A stretch of 64,000 bases of DNA from Nocardia tengchongensis. GTDB lineage: Bacteria > Actinomycetota > Actinomycetes > Mycobacteriales > Mycobacteriaceae. Every line of letters starts with the position of its first letter. Within the stretch, counting starts at the first letter, position 1. Under the pieces are notes generated by a model. That model had not been told where the DNA came from, did no database searches, and was given only the letters and a program-made list of their open reading frames with translations. The stretch is from NCBI RefSeq assembly GCF_018362975.1, contig NZ_CP074371.1:3224001-3288000 (forward strand), written 5' to 3'. Shown here one piece after another: positions 35,826 to 45,950 of the stretch. Both the position numbers and the translations under genes were made by a program.

Positions 35826-36293
35826 ATGCGCACTTTCGTACATCTGCTGCTGTTCGTCGCCGCCATCGCGGTGGCGGTCGGGGTTTTCGGTCCGCTGGTC
35901 GGCACGGTCGACGCGCGGAATGTTCAATTCACCGATCTGCGAAACGGGTTTGCCCCGGGCTGGACACTCGGGCAGATCGGGGCGCAGTCGGGCAGCTTCG
36001 TGACCTCCCTGGCCATCGGCCTGCTGGGGGCTGCGGCGCTGGTACTGGTGGCCGCACTGGTCGGGTCGCGCCTGATCGGCTGGATCGGGGTGCTCGCCGG
36101 GCTGGCCGGGCTCGGCGTCCTGACCTGGCGGCTCGATCAGCGTTTCGACCATGAACTACGCACCGACTACCGGCATCTGCTCAGCGGCACATGGGGCCTG
36201 TACCTGGTCGGCGGCGGTCTGCTGCTGTCGCTGCTGCTCCTGCTCGTGCCGCGCGAGCGCCGACTGGCCCCGCCGCCGGGCCCGCGTTTCTAA
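35826..36293 (+). CDS. Four-segment membrane protein of unknown function
   Basis: The 155-residue product has four hydrophobic helices at about residues 4-24, 60-82, 83-100 and 122-142. A mainly polar external loop follows the first helix, containing DARNVQFTDLRNGFAPGW. The C terminus is basic (VPRERRLAPPPGPRF). No family is recognised. It stands between two other small genes on the same strand. Confidence 0.7.
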   Translation: MRTFVHLLLFVAAIAVAVGVFGPLVGTVDARNVQFTDLRNGFAPGWTLGQIGAQSGSFVTSLAIGLLGAAALVLVAALVGSRLIGWIGVLAGLAGLGVLTWRLDQRFDHELRTDYRHLLSGTWGLYLVGGGLLLSLLLLLVPRERRLAPPPGPRF

Positions 36294-36424
36294 TTATTCG
36301 GACAAGCGCCGGCTGTGCCCTGTATTACAAGCGGGCCGGGCGGTGAGTGGACTCATGATGCCGGGAATCGGGTCGCTTATTACATTGGAACTGCAATATG
36401 TTCCCGGCCCGAAAGATCTGACGC

Positions 36425-36529
36425 ATGCCCATCATCAACCTCGGTTCCGCCGCCCTCGACCTCGCCAACAGCGTGACCGCGCTCGCCGCGAACGTCACCT
36501 ACCTGCTCAAGGTGTGGGGCCTGGCCTGA
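36425..36529 (+). CDS. 34-residue hydrophobic/amphipathic peptide gene
   Basis: ATG 36425 to TGA 36527-36529 encodes 34 residues: MPIINLGSAALDLANS, then VTALAANVTYLLKVWGLA. It has no signal peptide, one Lys, one Asp and a strong i/i+3/i+4 pattern of Ile, Leu, Val and Ala typical of an amphipathic helix. A terminator lies 22 bases beyond the stop, and the upstream 130 bases hold no other gene. The length, leaderless helix and isolated terminator recall the small helical porins or secreted peptides of mycolate bacteria, but there is no sequence match I can claim. The ribosome-binding site (GAAAGA) is weak. Confidence 0.5.
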   Translation: MPIINLGSAALDLANSVTALAANVTYLLKVWGLA

Positions 36530-36550
36530 TCCGCTGTCGGCAACACACGG

Positions 36551-36572
36551 AACCGCCTCCTCGGGGGCGGTT
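36551..36572 (+). terminator. Intrinsic terminator after the small peptide gene
   Basis: AACCGCC at 36551-36557 pairs with GGCGGTT at 36566-36572, followed by TTCGCG. It lies 22 bases after the 34-residue peptide stop and 28 bases before the end of the convergent LuxR gene. Confidence 0.7.
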
Positions 36573-36599
36573 TCGCGCATTCCGGGGTAATCGAACGAC

Positions 36600-37664
36600 C
36601 TAGCCGGTGCCCGCGATCCGCGAGAGCAGTGTCTGCCGGGTCGCCGAGCCGGTCTTGGCCAGCACCGCCTTCACGTGATCGTGAACCGTGTACTCGGAGA
36701 CCGACAGCCGCTGAGCCATTGCACGCGAATCCAATCCGGCCGCCAGACCGTCAAGCACCTGCCGTTCCCGGGGCGTCAGACCGTGCGCGAGCGCGAAAAC
36801 CTCCTGACGCTCGGAGGGGGTGCTTGCCTCGATACTGACGGTGATGTCCGCGGTTATACCGTCCGACGGGCCGAGCCGGGCCGCGCGCAACGTCAGCCAG
36901 CGGCCCGCACCCAGGTGGACCCGCGACCACGGCGGGCCCACCGGCATACCGCTCTCCGCCGCGATCAATGCGGCCGCCACGTTGTAGGCCGCGGCCGGGA
37001 TCGCGGTCATCGGCTCGTCGGGCGGATTCAGCCGCGACAACGTTTCGGCGGCCACCGGCGTCAGCGACCGCACCTCCAGATCGGGACCGAGGACCAGCAC
37101 CGCCGGACCGCCCGCGGCCGTCGCCGGACCGGCGACGAAAGTCCGCGCCTGGGCCCGGCGCAGCCCCGCCGTCACCGGGCCGGTCAGCGTCGCGAGAAAC
37201 CCGATCTCATCCGCGTCGAACGCCGGCGCCGGGTGATTCCGCCACAGATCCAGCCACGCCCAGCAGCCGAAACGATCCCAGAACACCAGGGCCGCAACAT
37301 CGATCGCGCCCAGCGGCTGCTGAAACTCACGCCAGAGCAGCGACGCGTCGCGACTCCCGCCCGTGGCGGACATGAGCGTGTCCACAGGTGTCCCGGCCTC
37401 GATCATGTCGGTCCAACGATTGATTCGGGTCAGATACCGGGCCCGCCCGAGCCGCGGCAGATCGGGCCAGCGCAGCCCCGGGATATCGGCCAGCGGCGAC
37501 GTGCCGACCCGGGTCACCGGATCGGTCAGCAACCAGGCATGCGCGTCGAAGGGGACGATTCGGCGGATCTCGGCGAGCACCTGCTCGCGCAGCGCCTTCG
37601 CGGTGAGCGTGCCACCGCAGAGCCGGTCGATGGCCTCCCGTGCGAGAACCGTCCGCGTGGACAC
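36600..37664 (-). CDS. LuxR-type regulator with GAF-like sensory domain
   Basis: The 354-residue product ends in a LuxR helix-turn-helix: HGLTPRERQVLDGLAAGLDSRAMAQRLSVSEYTVHDHVKAVLAKTG, here quoted only by its span (about residues 293-338). The first 200 residues form a GAF-like sensory region (ALREQVLAEIRRIVPFDAHAW at the start), and a PAS-like or linker region sits in the middle. There is no phosphorylation receiver domain, so it is a one-component sensor rather than a two-component response regulator. It diverges from the small gene at 37796. Confidence 0.83.
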   Translation of the reverse strand: MSTRTVLAREAIDRLCGGTLTAKALREQVLAEIRRIVPFDAHAWLLTDPVTRVGTSPLADIPGLRWPDLPRLGRARYLTRINRWTDMIEAGTPVDTLMSATGGSRDASLLWREFQQPLGAIDVAALVFWDRFGCWAWLDLWRNHPAPAFDADEIGFLATLTGPVTAGLRRAQARTFVAGPATAAGGPAVLVLGPDLEVRSLTPVAAETLSRLNPPDEPMTAIPAAAYNVAAALIAAESGMPVGPPWSRVHLGAGRWLTLRAARLGPSDGITADITVSIEASTPSERQEVFALAHGLTPRERQVLDGLAAGLDSRAMAQRLSVSEYTVHDHVKAVLAKTGSATRQTLLSRIAGTG

Positions 37665-37795
37665 GGCTACAGAATACGTCCGGGACCTGCCGGCCGGGCC
37701 GGGCCGACATCCCCGGAATTCGGGATGGAACGTGGCGTGGGCGCGGCGGAAGCTGAAAACGTCACCGGCAACCCGACATCGGCAAGGGGCATCCC

Positions 37796-38089
37796 ATGTT
37801 CACCCTCCACATCTCCCACCAGGTCACCGACTACGACACCTGGAAGGCCGCGTTCGACACCTTCGACGAGGTGCGCCGCGACAACGGCGTGCTGGCCTAT
37901 CGGATCGCCCGCGGTGAACCCGGCGGGAACCACCTCCACATCGACCTCGACTTCGGCACCCGCGACCAGGCGCGAGCCTTCAGTGCTGTGCTGGAAGGGA
38001 TTTGGCGCAGCCCCCGCGCGGCAGCCCTGCTGGCCGGCGACCGCACCGCCGAGATCCGCGACCTCGCCGAGCAGCACACCCTGGTCTGA
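37796..38089 (+). CDS. Small ferredoxin-fold (monooxygenase/cyclase-like) protein
   Basis: The 97-residue product has the alpha/beta pattern of dimeric alpha/beta-barrel proteins such as ABM or EthD-like monooxygenases: HISHQVTDYDTWKAAFDTF, then AYRIARGEPGGNHLHIDLDF. The His-x-His cluster and the short length fit a small-molecule or stress-response role. Direct catalytic residues cannot be proven. It diverges from the LuxR regulator at 36600-37664, a likely controller, and converges on the QsdR-like gene. Confidence 0.7.
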   Translation: MFTLHISHQVTDYDTWKAAFDTFDEVRRDNGVLAYRIARGEPGGNHLHIDLDFGTRDQARAFSAVLEGIWRSPRAAALLAGDRTAEIRDLAEQHTLV

Positions 38090-38098
38090 GAGCGGCCG

Positions 38099-38683
38099 TC
38101 ACCCGCGCAACAACGCGGTCTGGACTTTGCGCAGGCGTTCCACATCGCCGCGGAAACCGGCCACAGCATCGTTGTAGAGGAACGCCTCCCACAACCTGAC
38201 CAGGGCGTAGGCCAGGGTGTCGCGTTCGATCGGCGGGTGGTAGCCCTCGGACTCGGCGCGTTCGATGTGCTGCTCGATGAGGGCGACGGCGGTCTGGTGC
38301 ACCAGGCCGTCACCGCGGGTGATCAGGCGCAGGGCCGCGGTGGACTCGTTGTCGAAGTAGGCGCGCAGGGCGTCGTTGGCGACCAGCAGGTCGATGGTCC
38401 GGTCGAGCGTCGCGGTGAGCCGTTCCCCACCCGAACCGCGGGTGCGGCGATCGGCCAGCGCCACCACCTTCTCCAGCTGCCGCGCCACCGCCGCGCCCAG
38501 CAGGCCGTCACGGGAGCCGAACCAGCGGTAGATGCTGGCCCGCCCCACCCCCAGCTGGGCGGCAATAGCGTTGACGTCCAGCCGTTTTCCTTCCAGGAAC
38601 ACGGCGATCGACGCCTCCAGCACATCCTCTCGGCTCGCCGAGGCCGGCCGGCCCGGCGCTCTGGTTCCCTCCGCGCGTGTCAC
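38099..38683 (-). CDS. QsdR-like TetR family regulator
   Basis: The 194-residue product has a TetR DNA-binding domain: EDVLEASIAVFLEG, then LDVNAIAAQLGVGRASIYRWFG at about residues 35-56. The C-terminal part (FLYNDAVAGFRGDVERLR) matches the QsdR subgroup, named from the regulator of a quorum-quenching lactonase in Rhodococcus. Its start overlaps the stop of the patatin gene by four bases. The inferred targets are its own operon with patatin, the divergent acyl-CoA dehydrogenase genes, or both. Confidence 0.83.
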   Translation of the reverse strand: MTRAEGTRAPGRPASASREDVLEASIAVFLEGKRLDVNAIAAQLGVGRASIYRWFGSRDGLLGAAVARQLEKVVALADRRTRGSGGERLTATLDRTIDLLVANDALRAYFDNESTAALRLITRGDGLVHQTAVALIEQHIERAESEGYHPPIERDTLAYALVRLWEAFLYNDAVAGFRGDVERLRKVQTALLRG

Positions 38684-39657
38684 GCGGACAGCTTAGGAGC
38701 CAGATACTCCGACAGCGTGCGCGCGGTCGTCGCGCGGCCCAGCGCGAGGGCGGTCCGCAGCACCTCGGGATCGCGGTCGATGCGGCCGATATCGGGTGCG
38801 TCGCGCGGCGGCCGGATCTGCAGCACGGCCGGATCGGACTCGAAATCGCGCTCGTCACTGTGATGCCGCTCGACCCGCGAGAGCCAGGGCTCGACGGTTC
38901 CGGGCGCGTGCCGGGACAGGAACCGCGCCACCACCCGGGATTCCACACTCGACGGGGGACGCATGGTCTCGTCGTCGCGGCGGGTGCGCAGCACCAGCAC
39001 CCGAGTCGCGCCCTGCGCCAACGCCGTTCGCACCGGCACAGATTCGGAGAGCCCGGCATCCACATAGCGGCGCGCACCGATCCGCACCGGCCGCCCGGCC
39101 AGGATCGGCAGGCAGGTCGAGGCCCGCAACGCGGTCTGCACCGAGCGCACATCGCTGAGTTCGGGATGCAGGTCGACGGCCGCGCCGGTGTCGGCGTCGG
39201 TGGCGATGGGGTGAAAGGTGATGGCATTGGCCAGAATCGCCGGAAAATCCATCGGCACGATCCGCTCGTAGACGGTGTGCACCAGGTAGTCGGTGTCGAC
39301 CACCTTGCCGCCGCGCAGCGCCCGAGCCGGATTGATGACCCGGTTGATCACCTCCGGATTCCATGCCCGCCGCGAATCCAGCGCACGCCCGCACAACAGC
39401 CAGGCCGCGTTCAACGCGCCCGCGGACGCGCCGTACACGGCGTCGAAGCAGGGCAGTACCCCCAATTCCTCGATGGCCATGGCCATTCCGTGTGAGTAGG
39501 CGCCCCGCGAGGAGCCGCCCTCGATGACCAGCGCGAGCCGGTGCCCATCCGTGCGGCGACCGGGCGCGCTGTCCTCGCGGTGGCGGCGGGCGAGGAGTTC
39601 GCCGACGCCGAGGGTGCGGTCGTCGTCGAACACGGGGATGCGGTCTTGGTCGGGCAA
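38680..39657 (-). CDS. Patatin-like phospholipase/acyl hydrolase
   Basis: The 325-residue product has the oxyanion loop IEGGSSRGAYSHG and the nucleophile motif G-x-S-x-G in VYGASAGALNAAW. The catalytic Asp lies in RYVDAGLSESVP, where the usual Asp-Gly is Asp-Ala. Such enzymes hydrolyse acyl chains from phospholipids or other lipids in the cytosol or at the membrane face. Translation from TTG 39657 is supported by AAGGA 7 bases upstream. It is coupled by a four-base overlap to the QsdR-like regulator. Confidence 0.85.
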   Translation of the reverse strand: MPDQDRIPVFDDDRTLGVGELLARRHREDSAPGRRTDGHRLALVIEGGSSRGAYSHGMAMAIEELGVLPCFDAVYGASAGALNAAWLLCGRALDSRRAWNPEVINRVINPARALRGGKVVDTDYLVHTVYERIVPMDFPAILANAITFHPIATDADTGAAVDLHPELSDVRSVQTALRASTCLPILAGRPVRIGARRYVDAGLSESVPVRTALAQGATRVLVLRTRRDDETMRPPSSVESRVVARFLSRHAPGTVEPWLSRVERHHSDERDFESDPAVLQIRPPRDAPDIGRIDRDPEVLRTALALGRATTARTLSEYLAPKLSA

Positions 39658-39709
39658 GGGCGGTCCTTCAGGGTGAGGGTTTGGGCGCGATTCGAGTATA
39701 CGACCCTAT

Positions 39710-39737
39710 TTGAGACATGGGCATCCGTGTGTATCAT
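39710..39737 (+). promoter_or_regulatory. Candidate sigma70-type promoter for the acyl-CoA dehydrogenase operon
   Basis: TTGAGA at 39710-39715 and TATCAT at 39732-39737 are separated by 16 bases, 43 bases before ATG 39781. They lie in a locally AT-rich stretch of the divergent region shared with the patatin/QsdR operon. Confidence 0.5.
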
Positions 39738-39780
39738 TTCCGGCGATGGCGTGGGTAGCCATGAAACTGGAGGTCAACGC

Positions 39781-40946
39781 ATGCAACTAGCGCTCACCGA
39801 CGACGAGCTCGCCTTCCGCGACGAGCTGCGCGCGTTCTATCGGAGCGAAATCCCGGCCGACATCCGCAACCGGCACCGGCACGGCCAGGAACTCAGCAAG
39901 GACGACATCGTCACCACCCAGCGCATCCTCAACGCGCACGGTCTGGCCACCCCGAACTGGCCGGTCGAATGGGGCGGCAAGGACTGGACCCCGATCCAGC
40001 GTCACCTCTGGCACGACGAGATGCAGTTGGCCTCGGTGCCCGAGCCGCTCACCTTCAACACCAACATGATCGGCCCGGTCATCGCGCACTTCGGGTCCCA
40101 GGAACTCAAGCAGCGCTTCCTGCCGGCCACCGCCAACCTCGACATCTGGTGGTGCCAGGGCTTTTCCGAACCCGAAGCCGGGTCCGACCTGGCCGGGCTG
40201 CGCACCGTCGCGGTCCGCGACGGCGACGAGTACGTGATCAACGGCCAGAAGACCTGGACCACCGCCGCCCAGTCCGCCGACTGGATGTTCTGCCTGGCCC
40301 GCACCAACCCGGACGCCCCCAAGAAGCAGGCCGGCATCTCCATGCTGCTGTTCCCGCTCGACACCCCCGGCGTCACGGTGCGGCCGATCAAGCTCATCGA
40401 CGGCGGCCACGAGGTCAACGAAGTGTTCCTGGAGAACGTCCGGGTGCCCGCGAATCAGCTGGTGGGCGAAGAGAACCAGGGCTGGACCTACGCCAAGTTC
40501 TGCTCGGCAACGAACGCACCGGCATCGCCGCCGTCGGCCAGACCAAGGTGCGCCTGTGGCTGGCCAAGGAACACGCCAAGCAGACCCGCCTCGGCGAACG
40601 CACCATGCTCGACGATCCGCTGTTCGCGACCCGCCTCGCCGAACTCGAAAACGAGCTACTGGCACTGGAACTCGTGTTGCTTCGCGTGGCATCGGGCTCC
40701 GCCGACGGCAAACCCAACCCGGTCTCCTCGATCCTCAAACTGCGCGGCACCGAACTGCAACAGGCGGTCACCGAACTGCTCGTCGACATCGCCGGCCCGG
40801 ATTCCGTCGCCCGCGAAGACGAGTCGAACCCCGACTGGGCCCGGCGCAGCACCGCCACCTACCTGAACTATCGCAAGACATCGATCTACGGAGGATCCAA
40901 CGAGGTGCAGCGCGGCATCATCGCCTCGACGATCCTCGGATTGTGA
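39781..40946 (+). pseudogene. Acyl-CoA dehydrogenase (FadE-type), frameshifted
   Basis: The repaired length is 388 residues. The N-terminal portion has family motifs WWCQGFSEPEAGSDLAGL and VINGQKTWTTAAQSADWMF. The C-terminal portion ends SIYGGSNEVQRGIIASTILG, the FAD-dehydrogenase signature. The frame breaks after WTYAKF; adding one C at 40500/40501 gives F-L-L-G-N-E-R-T as in relatives. The enzyme would oxidise acyl-CoA to the 2-enoyl-CoA, and with the next gene it may form a two-subunit dehydrogenase of the kind used on steroid or branched side chains. An assembly indel is probable. Confidence 0.85.
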
Positions 40947-40955
40947 GGCAGCACC

Positions 40956-42035
40956 ATGGATTTCGATCTCACCCCCGAACAGGAAATGCTCCGCGACACC
41001 GTACGCGACCTGCTCGCGCGCGGTAACCACGCGGACCGCTGGAGCACCTTCGCCGAAATCGGTCTGCTCGGACTGACCTTCGCCGAGGAAGAAGGCGGCA
41101 TGGGCGCCGGACCCATCGAGGCCATGCTCGTCATGACCGAGATCGGCCGCGGCCTCGCCCCCGAACCGGTCCTGGACTGCGCGCTGCTGCCCGGCACCCT
41201 CGTCTCGAACGTCGGCAGCGAAGTGCAGCGCAAGGATCTGCTGCCGCGCGTAGCCGAGGGCGAACTGAAACTCGCCTTCGCCCACAACGAGCCGGGACTG
41301 CGCTGGCCCGCCGCCGAGATCGCCACGCAGGCGGTCCGTGACGGCGACGGCTGGCGCATCACCGGGCGCAAACACCCGGTTTCGCATGGTGATTGCGCGG
41401 ACACTCTCATCGTCAGCGCGGTGAGCGGTGACGGTGTCGGGTTGTTCCTGGTCGCTCCCGCCGACCCCGGCGTCCGGTTGCGGCCGTACGCCACGCATGA
41501 CGGGCAACGGGGCGCGGACATCGAATTCGACGGCGCTCTGGCCGAACCGCTCGGCGACGCCGTCGACGCTACCGAAGCCATTCGCGCGGCCCTGGCCGGA
41601 GCTCAGGCCGCGCTGTGTGCCGAGGCTGTTGGGGCAATGGAGGAATCGTTGCGGCTTACCGCTGAATACCTGAAGACTCGCAAACAGTTCGGCGTGCCGC
41701 TGCGTACCTTTCAGACGCTCACCCAGCGGGCTGCCGACATGTACGTGTCGCTGGAGTTGGCGCGGGGTATGAGCATGTATGCGTCCATGTCTCTCGCTGA
41801 CGGGGTTGTGGATCCGATGGTTGCGTCTCGTGCCAAGCTGCGTATCGGTCGGTCTGCCAGGCATATTGGGCAGGAGGCTATCCAGATGCACGGTGGTATC
41901 GGTATGACCGACGAGTATCCGGTCGGGCATTACACGGCGCGATTGAATGCCATCGAACATACGCTTGGCGACTCCACCGACCATTTGCGGTATCTCGGGG
42001 GGCATGTCGCTGACTATCAGATGGTTGAGATCTGA
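40956..42035 (+). CDS. Acyl-CoA dehydrogenase, second subunit type
   Basis: The 359-residue product starts MDFDLTPEQEMLRDTVRDLL, typical of the family, and has LRLTAEYLKTRKQFGVPLRTFQ and MHGGIGMTDEYPVGHY near the C terminus. It is shorter in the middle than a standard FadE, and the glycine-rich acyl-binding region is weakly conserved. This is common in the partner subunit of heteromeric FadE pairs. It begins 9 bases after the preceding dehydrogenase. Its last 400 bases use more non-GC-rich codons than the neighbours, continuing into the odd intergenic stretch. Confidence 0.87.
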   Translation: MDFDLTPEQEMLRDTVRDLLARGNHADRWSTFAEIGLLGLTFAEEEGGMGAGPIEAMLVMTEIGRGLAPEPVLDCALLPGTLVSNVGSEVQRKDLLPRVAEGELKLAFAHNEPGLRWPAAEIATQAVRDGDGWRITGRKHPVSHGDCADTLIVSAVSGDGVGLFLVAPADPGVRLRPYATHDGQRGADIEFDGALAEPLGDAVDATEAIRAALAGAQAALCAEAVGAMEESLRLTAEYLKTRKQFGVPLRTFQTLTQRAADMYVSLELARGMSMYASMSLADGVVDPMVASRAKLRIGRSARHIGQEAIQMHGGIGMTDEYPVGHYTARLNAIEHTLGDSTDHLRYLGGHVADYQMVEI

Positions 42036-42410
42036 TCGAAGAGCCGAAGAACAAAAGATAAAAGACGCCTGGAGAAGGGAGAGGGTGGCCGAGCTTGGGT
42101 GGCTGCCTCACCTTCCAGCCTCATTACGGCTCGGCCGTGGATCGGCCCGGTGTGGGGTACAAGCACTCTGAAGTTGTCGAGGAACACGCACTGTGAAGTG
42201 TGCTGGGAGGGAAGGGCTGGGGTCGCCTTGAGCCCTTGAGCCGTTGAGTCTTTGGGTCTTTGTCTCCAGAAGGTGATCCGTGCAGTCCGTGGGCCGGGAT
42301 CGGCGGCTCACGGCACCCAACTCAGCGTCAGCCCAAGTCCGGTAGGGCAGGCGAGGCGACCACACTCTATGTAGTTTTGCGAACACCAGCAGGACGCGAG
42401 CAGCTCGGTG
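42036..42410. other. 375-base non-coding stretch between acyl-CoA dehydrogenase and DUF222 genes
   Basis: No gene with a credible start or motif is seen. The composition is less GC-rich than its surroundings. A segment at 42077-42093 looks like the first bases of a class II tRNA (GGAGAGGGTGGCCGAG), but no anticodon stem or T-arm follows. Confidence 0.6.
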
Positions 42411-43863
42411 TCACGCAGCCCGTGAGCGCCACTTTCGACAACTGGAATCGATGGCAGTGGCGATCGCCTGCCCAGCGTGATGCCTGTCGTTGACCCGGGG
42501 CGTGGCCGTGGGGTCAACACTCTTCGGAGCAATCCACCCGGTGCGCCCTCGATGGGGTGAGTCCTTGCCCATGACAACGGTTTTCCAACCATCAGGCCCG
42601 TCATTGATCAACGCATGGCAGTGATCGCAGGCGAGCGTCAGGTTGTTGATGTCGGTGGGTCCTCCCTTGGCCCAGTCGGTGACGTGGTGTGCGGCGCACA
42701 TCGAGGCGGGTTGTTCACAACCCGGACGAGTACATCCCTTGTCGCGGGCCAGCAAGGCGAGGCGTTGGGCGCGGTTGGCGGTGCGGCGGGACCGCTGCAG
42801 GTAGAGCGGCATTCCGTCGCCGTCGAGGACCGCGATGACCGGGTGGGTTCCTTCGGCCATCTTCAGTGCTTCATTGATGGAGATCTGGGTGCCGGTGTTG
42901 GTGGTGGCGACGCCGGTGCCGTTCTCCAGATCGGACAGGCTCATGGTGAGCACGACCTCGACGGGCAGGCCCCGGTGCATGCCGAGTGCGCGCATGTTCA
43001 GGCCCGGCTGCATCAGAGCCATCAGCGCGTCGTGGGTGCGCTGCCCGGCATCACGCCGATCCCGGCGCGCGGCAGCATCGAGGACACTGTCGGCGATGAA
43101 CCCACGACTGGCCGTGGGGCTTTCCGCATCCTCAGCGTTGCACATTCCCGGGCGTGCGAGCTTGGCGAACACCGCATCCAGGCACGCCCGCAGCTCGGGG
43201 GTGATCCAGCCTTCGATCCGCGACATGCCATCGACACCGGGACGGCACAGGGTGATCCCGCGCCGACGCCGACGGTCGGCATCGGAAGCAACCTTCCCGT
43301 CCGGATCCAGCCGGGCGAGGATGTCGCGCCCGATCTTGGGCAGGTCATCGGGCCAGCTTTCACGCGAGTAGTCGACGAGGATCTGTTCGGCTTCCGCGCG
43401 TGCTTCGGTGGGGATGTCGGTCGGGGAGGTGGTCCATCACGTCCATGATGTTGCGCACGTGATCTCGCGAAATGTCACCCGCGGCAAAGGCTTCCGCCAT
43501 CACCGGCAAGGCCGCCGGACGCAGGTGTCCTGAGGGTTCGAAGAATTCCCCGCAGTGATGAGTGACCTTCACTCGCAACGCGGCGTCGTAGCGCGAGAGG
43601 CCGAGGGTGTGCCGCAGGAACGGCACCATCTTCCCTGCCCCGGAACGTGCGTGCAGCGAGCGCTCTCCAGCTTCGATGATCAGCCGCGTATCCAGCGCAG
43701 CCAGCTGCCTTTTACAGGCTTCGAGCTGCTGCATCAACGCCACGACATCCTCATCGGAGAACTGCGTCATCGCCGTGTTCTGAACGGAGTTCGAAAGGGT
43801 CGCAACCGCGGCCGCCAGTTCAGCGATGCCGCATTCGTCGAGTGTCACCCCATTCGAATCCAT
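42411..43863 (-). pseudogene. DUF222/HNH endonuclease protein (13E12-type), frameshifted
   Basis: The first part (DUF222, from ATG 43863) reads MDSNGVTLDECGIAE to the strand ending in ISRDHVRNIMDVMDHLP. The second part continues in another frame, as TDIPTEARAEAEQILVDYS, then GITLCRPGVDGMSRIEGW, to the HNH motif. That motif is in CTRPGCEQPASMCAAHHVTDW with NLTLACDHCH, giving the Cys/His zinc and nuclease residues. Removing one base from the G4 run at 43423-43426 (C4 on the coding strand) joins them into a 483-residue protein of normal size. The family is highly repeated in Nocardia and mycobacteria and is linked to mobile or intron-like elements. The function is uncertain. Confidence 0.82.
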
Positions 43864-43882
43864 GTGTTCATTCTACGCCGAT

Positions 43883-45948
43883 TCAACCATGATCAATAGC
43901 TGAATCATATTGTGAATCAAGGAGTTTCGGATATCTCTCCCTCGTTCGCCGAGGCCACCACAGCCGATCTCCGAGATCGATCGCGAGCGCCGGCATCAGA
44001 ACCGTCCGCACCACAAAAGTGTCCAGCAGCACCCCGAACGCCACCGCGAACCCGATCTCCGCCGCGAAAACCAAAGGCAGCGTGAGCAATGCCGCAAATG
44101 TCCCGGCCAACACGACGCCCGCAGCGGTTATCGTGCCGCTCGTCGTGCGCATCGCGATGACCGTAGCCGCGGCGGTGTCGTGGTTCGCGGTCTCCTCACG
44201 GATTCTGGCCATCAGAAAGATGCTGTAGTCGATTCCCAAGCTGACCAGGAATACGAAGGCCCACAGCGGAAACGATGGATCCGCCCCGGCGAAGCCGAGC
44301 ACCCGGTCGAACACCACCGCGCTGACCCCGAGAGCCGCCGCCAGCGACAAGACCACGGTCGCTAGTACCAGCGCGGGGGCGACCAATGCCCGGAGCAGGA
44401 TCGCCATGACGACCAGGACCACCGACAAAACCAGGGGCACAACCAGATTGCGGTCGTGACGGGCCGAAGCCTGGGTGTCCAGGGCGACCGCACTGCTGCC
44501 GCCCACCATCGCACCGGGCACCGCATGTACCGCCGAGCGGAGGTGTTTCACCGTAGCGAACGCCGCATCGCTCCCGGTGGTGTCGGCTGTCGTCGCCTCC
44601 AGATAGACGAGACCGTCTACCTGCACAGGCATCGAAACCGTCACCACACCGGGGACTCCCGCCGCCAACTCACGCAACCGATCCGCCTCCGATGCCGGAC
44701 CGATGATCTGCGTGGGATCTCCCGAACCGCCCGGAAAGTGCTCGAGCAGCAGTTGCTCACCGACCACCGCGTCCGGGCGGGTTCGGAAAGTGTCCTGCGC
44801 CCGCAGCCCGGACGCGTGCAAGCCGAACAAACCCAAGGCGAGAAACGCCAGTATCGCCGCGGTCACTTGCCACACACCCGCCGTGGATGGGACGAGATCA
44901 CGCGTTCGAGGCCGCGGCCCTGTCGGCCATTGCCGTGTTCCAGATCGCCGAAACGTGGTGCGACCGGCCAGAATATCCAGCGGCCGCACATCACCAGCAG
45001 CGCCGGGTACAGGGTGGTGAGGACGGCGAAGCTGACCAGGACGCCCGTCGCCATCACCGGGCCGAGGCTCTTGGTAGAGTTCAGATCGGCCACCACCAGG
45101 CACAGCAGACTCAGGGCGACCGTGACCGCACTCGCGGCGATCGCCGGTCCAGCGCGGCGGATCGCTGTGATCATGGCCGTGTACCGATTTTCGGTGCGCC
45201 GCAACTCCTCTCGATAGCGCGCGGTCAGAAGTAGCGCGTAGTCGGTGCCCGCGCCGAAAACCAGGACGGTGAGCAGGAATTCGGTGTCGCTGTTGACGGT
45301 GAGACCGGCGTGCGTGGCCAGGAGGTAGATCAGCCCCTGGGCGACGGTCAAAGCCACCCCGACGCACAGCAGCGGCAACAACCACAGCACCGGACTGCGA
45401 TAGGTGACCAGCAGGATGACGATGACTATCGCGATGGTCACGTACAGCAGTGTCGAGTTCACGGCCGAGAACGCATCGGCGGAATCGGCCCCGTAGCCCG
45501 CCGGGCCGGTGACATGGACGCCCATGCCCGCATCGGAGACGATCTCGCGGATCGACTTCACCGTGGGCAGGGCGCCGGTGACTCCCTTGTCGCCCACGCT
45601 GATCGGGACCACCACCTGGATCGCCTTGCCGTCGTCGGATACGACCGGACTCGCGACGGGCCCGCGTACTCGAGGCAGCGTCCCGAACCGAATGGCGTCC
45701 GCCTCGGCCCGCGCTCGCGCGGCTTCGCTCGAGACGGCGTCACCCCGGTCGTAGACGACGATCGCCGGATACACATCCGTTCCGACGAACTTCCCGGTCA
45801 GCTCGGAAACCTTCGTCGACTCAGCGCTTTTCGGCAACCACGTGGTCGCGTCGTTCTTCTCCGCCCCGCCCAACTTGCCGGCGAGGCCGCCGGTCGCGAT
45901 GGCTGTCACCACCCAGAAAGCGATGGCGACCCAAACGATTCGCCGCAT
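43883..45948 (-). pseudogene. MMPL-type RND transporter, frameshifted between its two halves
   Basis: The repaired length is about 687 residues in the usual two-half MMPL layout. The N half starts with MRRIVWVAIAFWVVTAIATGG and contains TEFLLTVLVFGAGTDYALLL; the C half has PLWAFVFLVSLGIDYSIFLM. Each half has about six membrane segments, and the conserved D-Y pairs mark the proton relay. MMPL proteins export lipids or small molecules. The frame breaks in a GT repeat at 44871-44876. Removing two bases gives SHPRRVWQVTAAILAFL across the junction. It starts two bases after the NTF2-like gene stop. Confidence 0.83.
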
Positions 45949-45950
45949 CG

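Noticed and set aside
42077..42110. tRNA-like 5' sequence (GGAGAGGGTGGCCGAG)
   Set aside because: It resembles the start of a class II tRNA, but no anticodon arm, T-arm or matching acceptor 3' strand follows.
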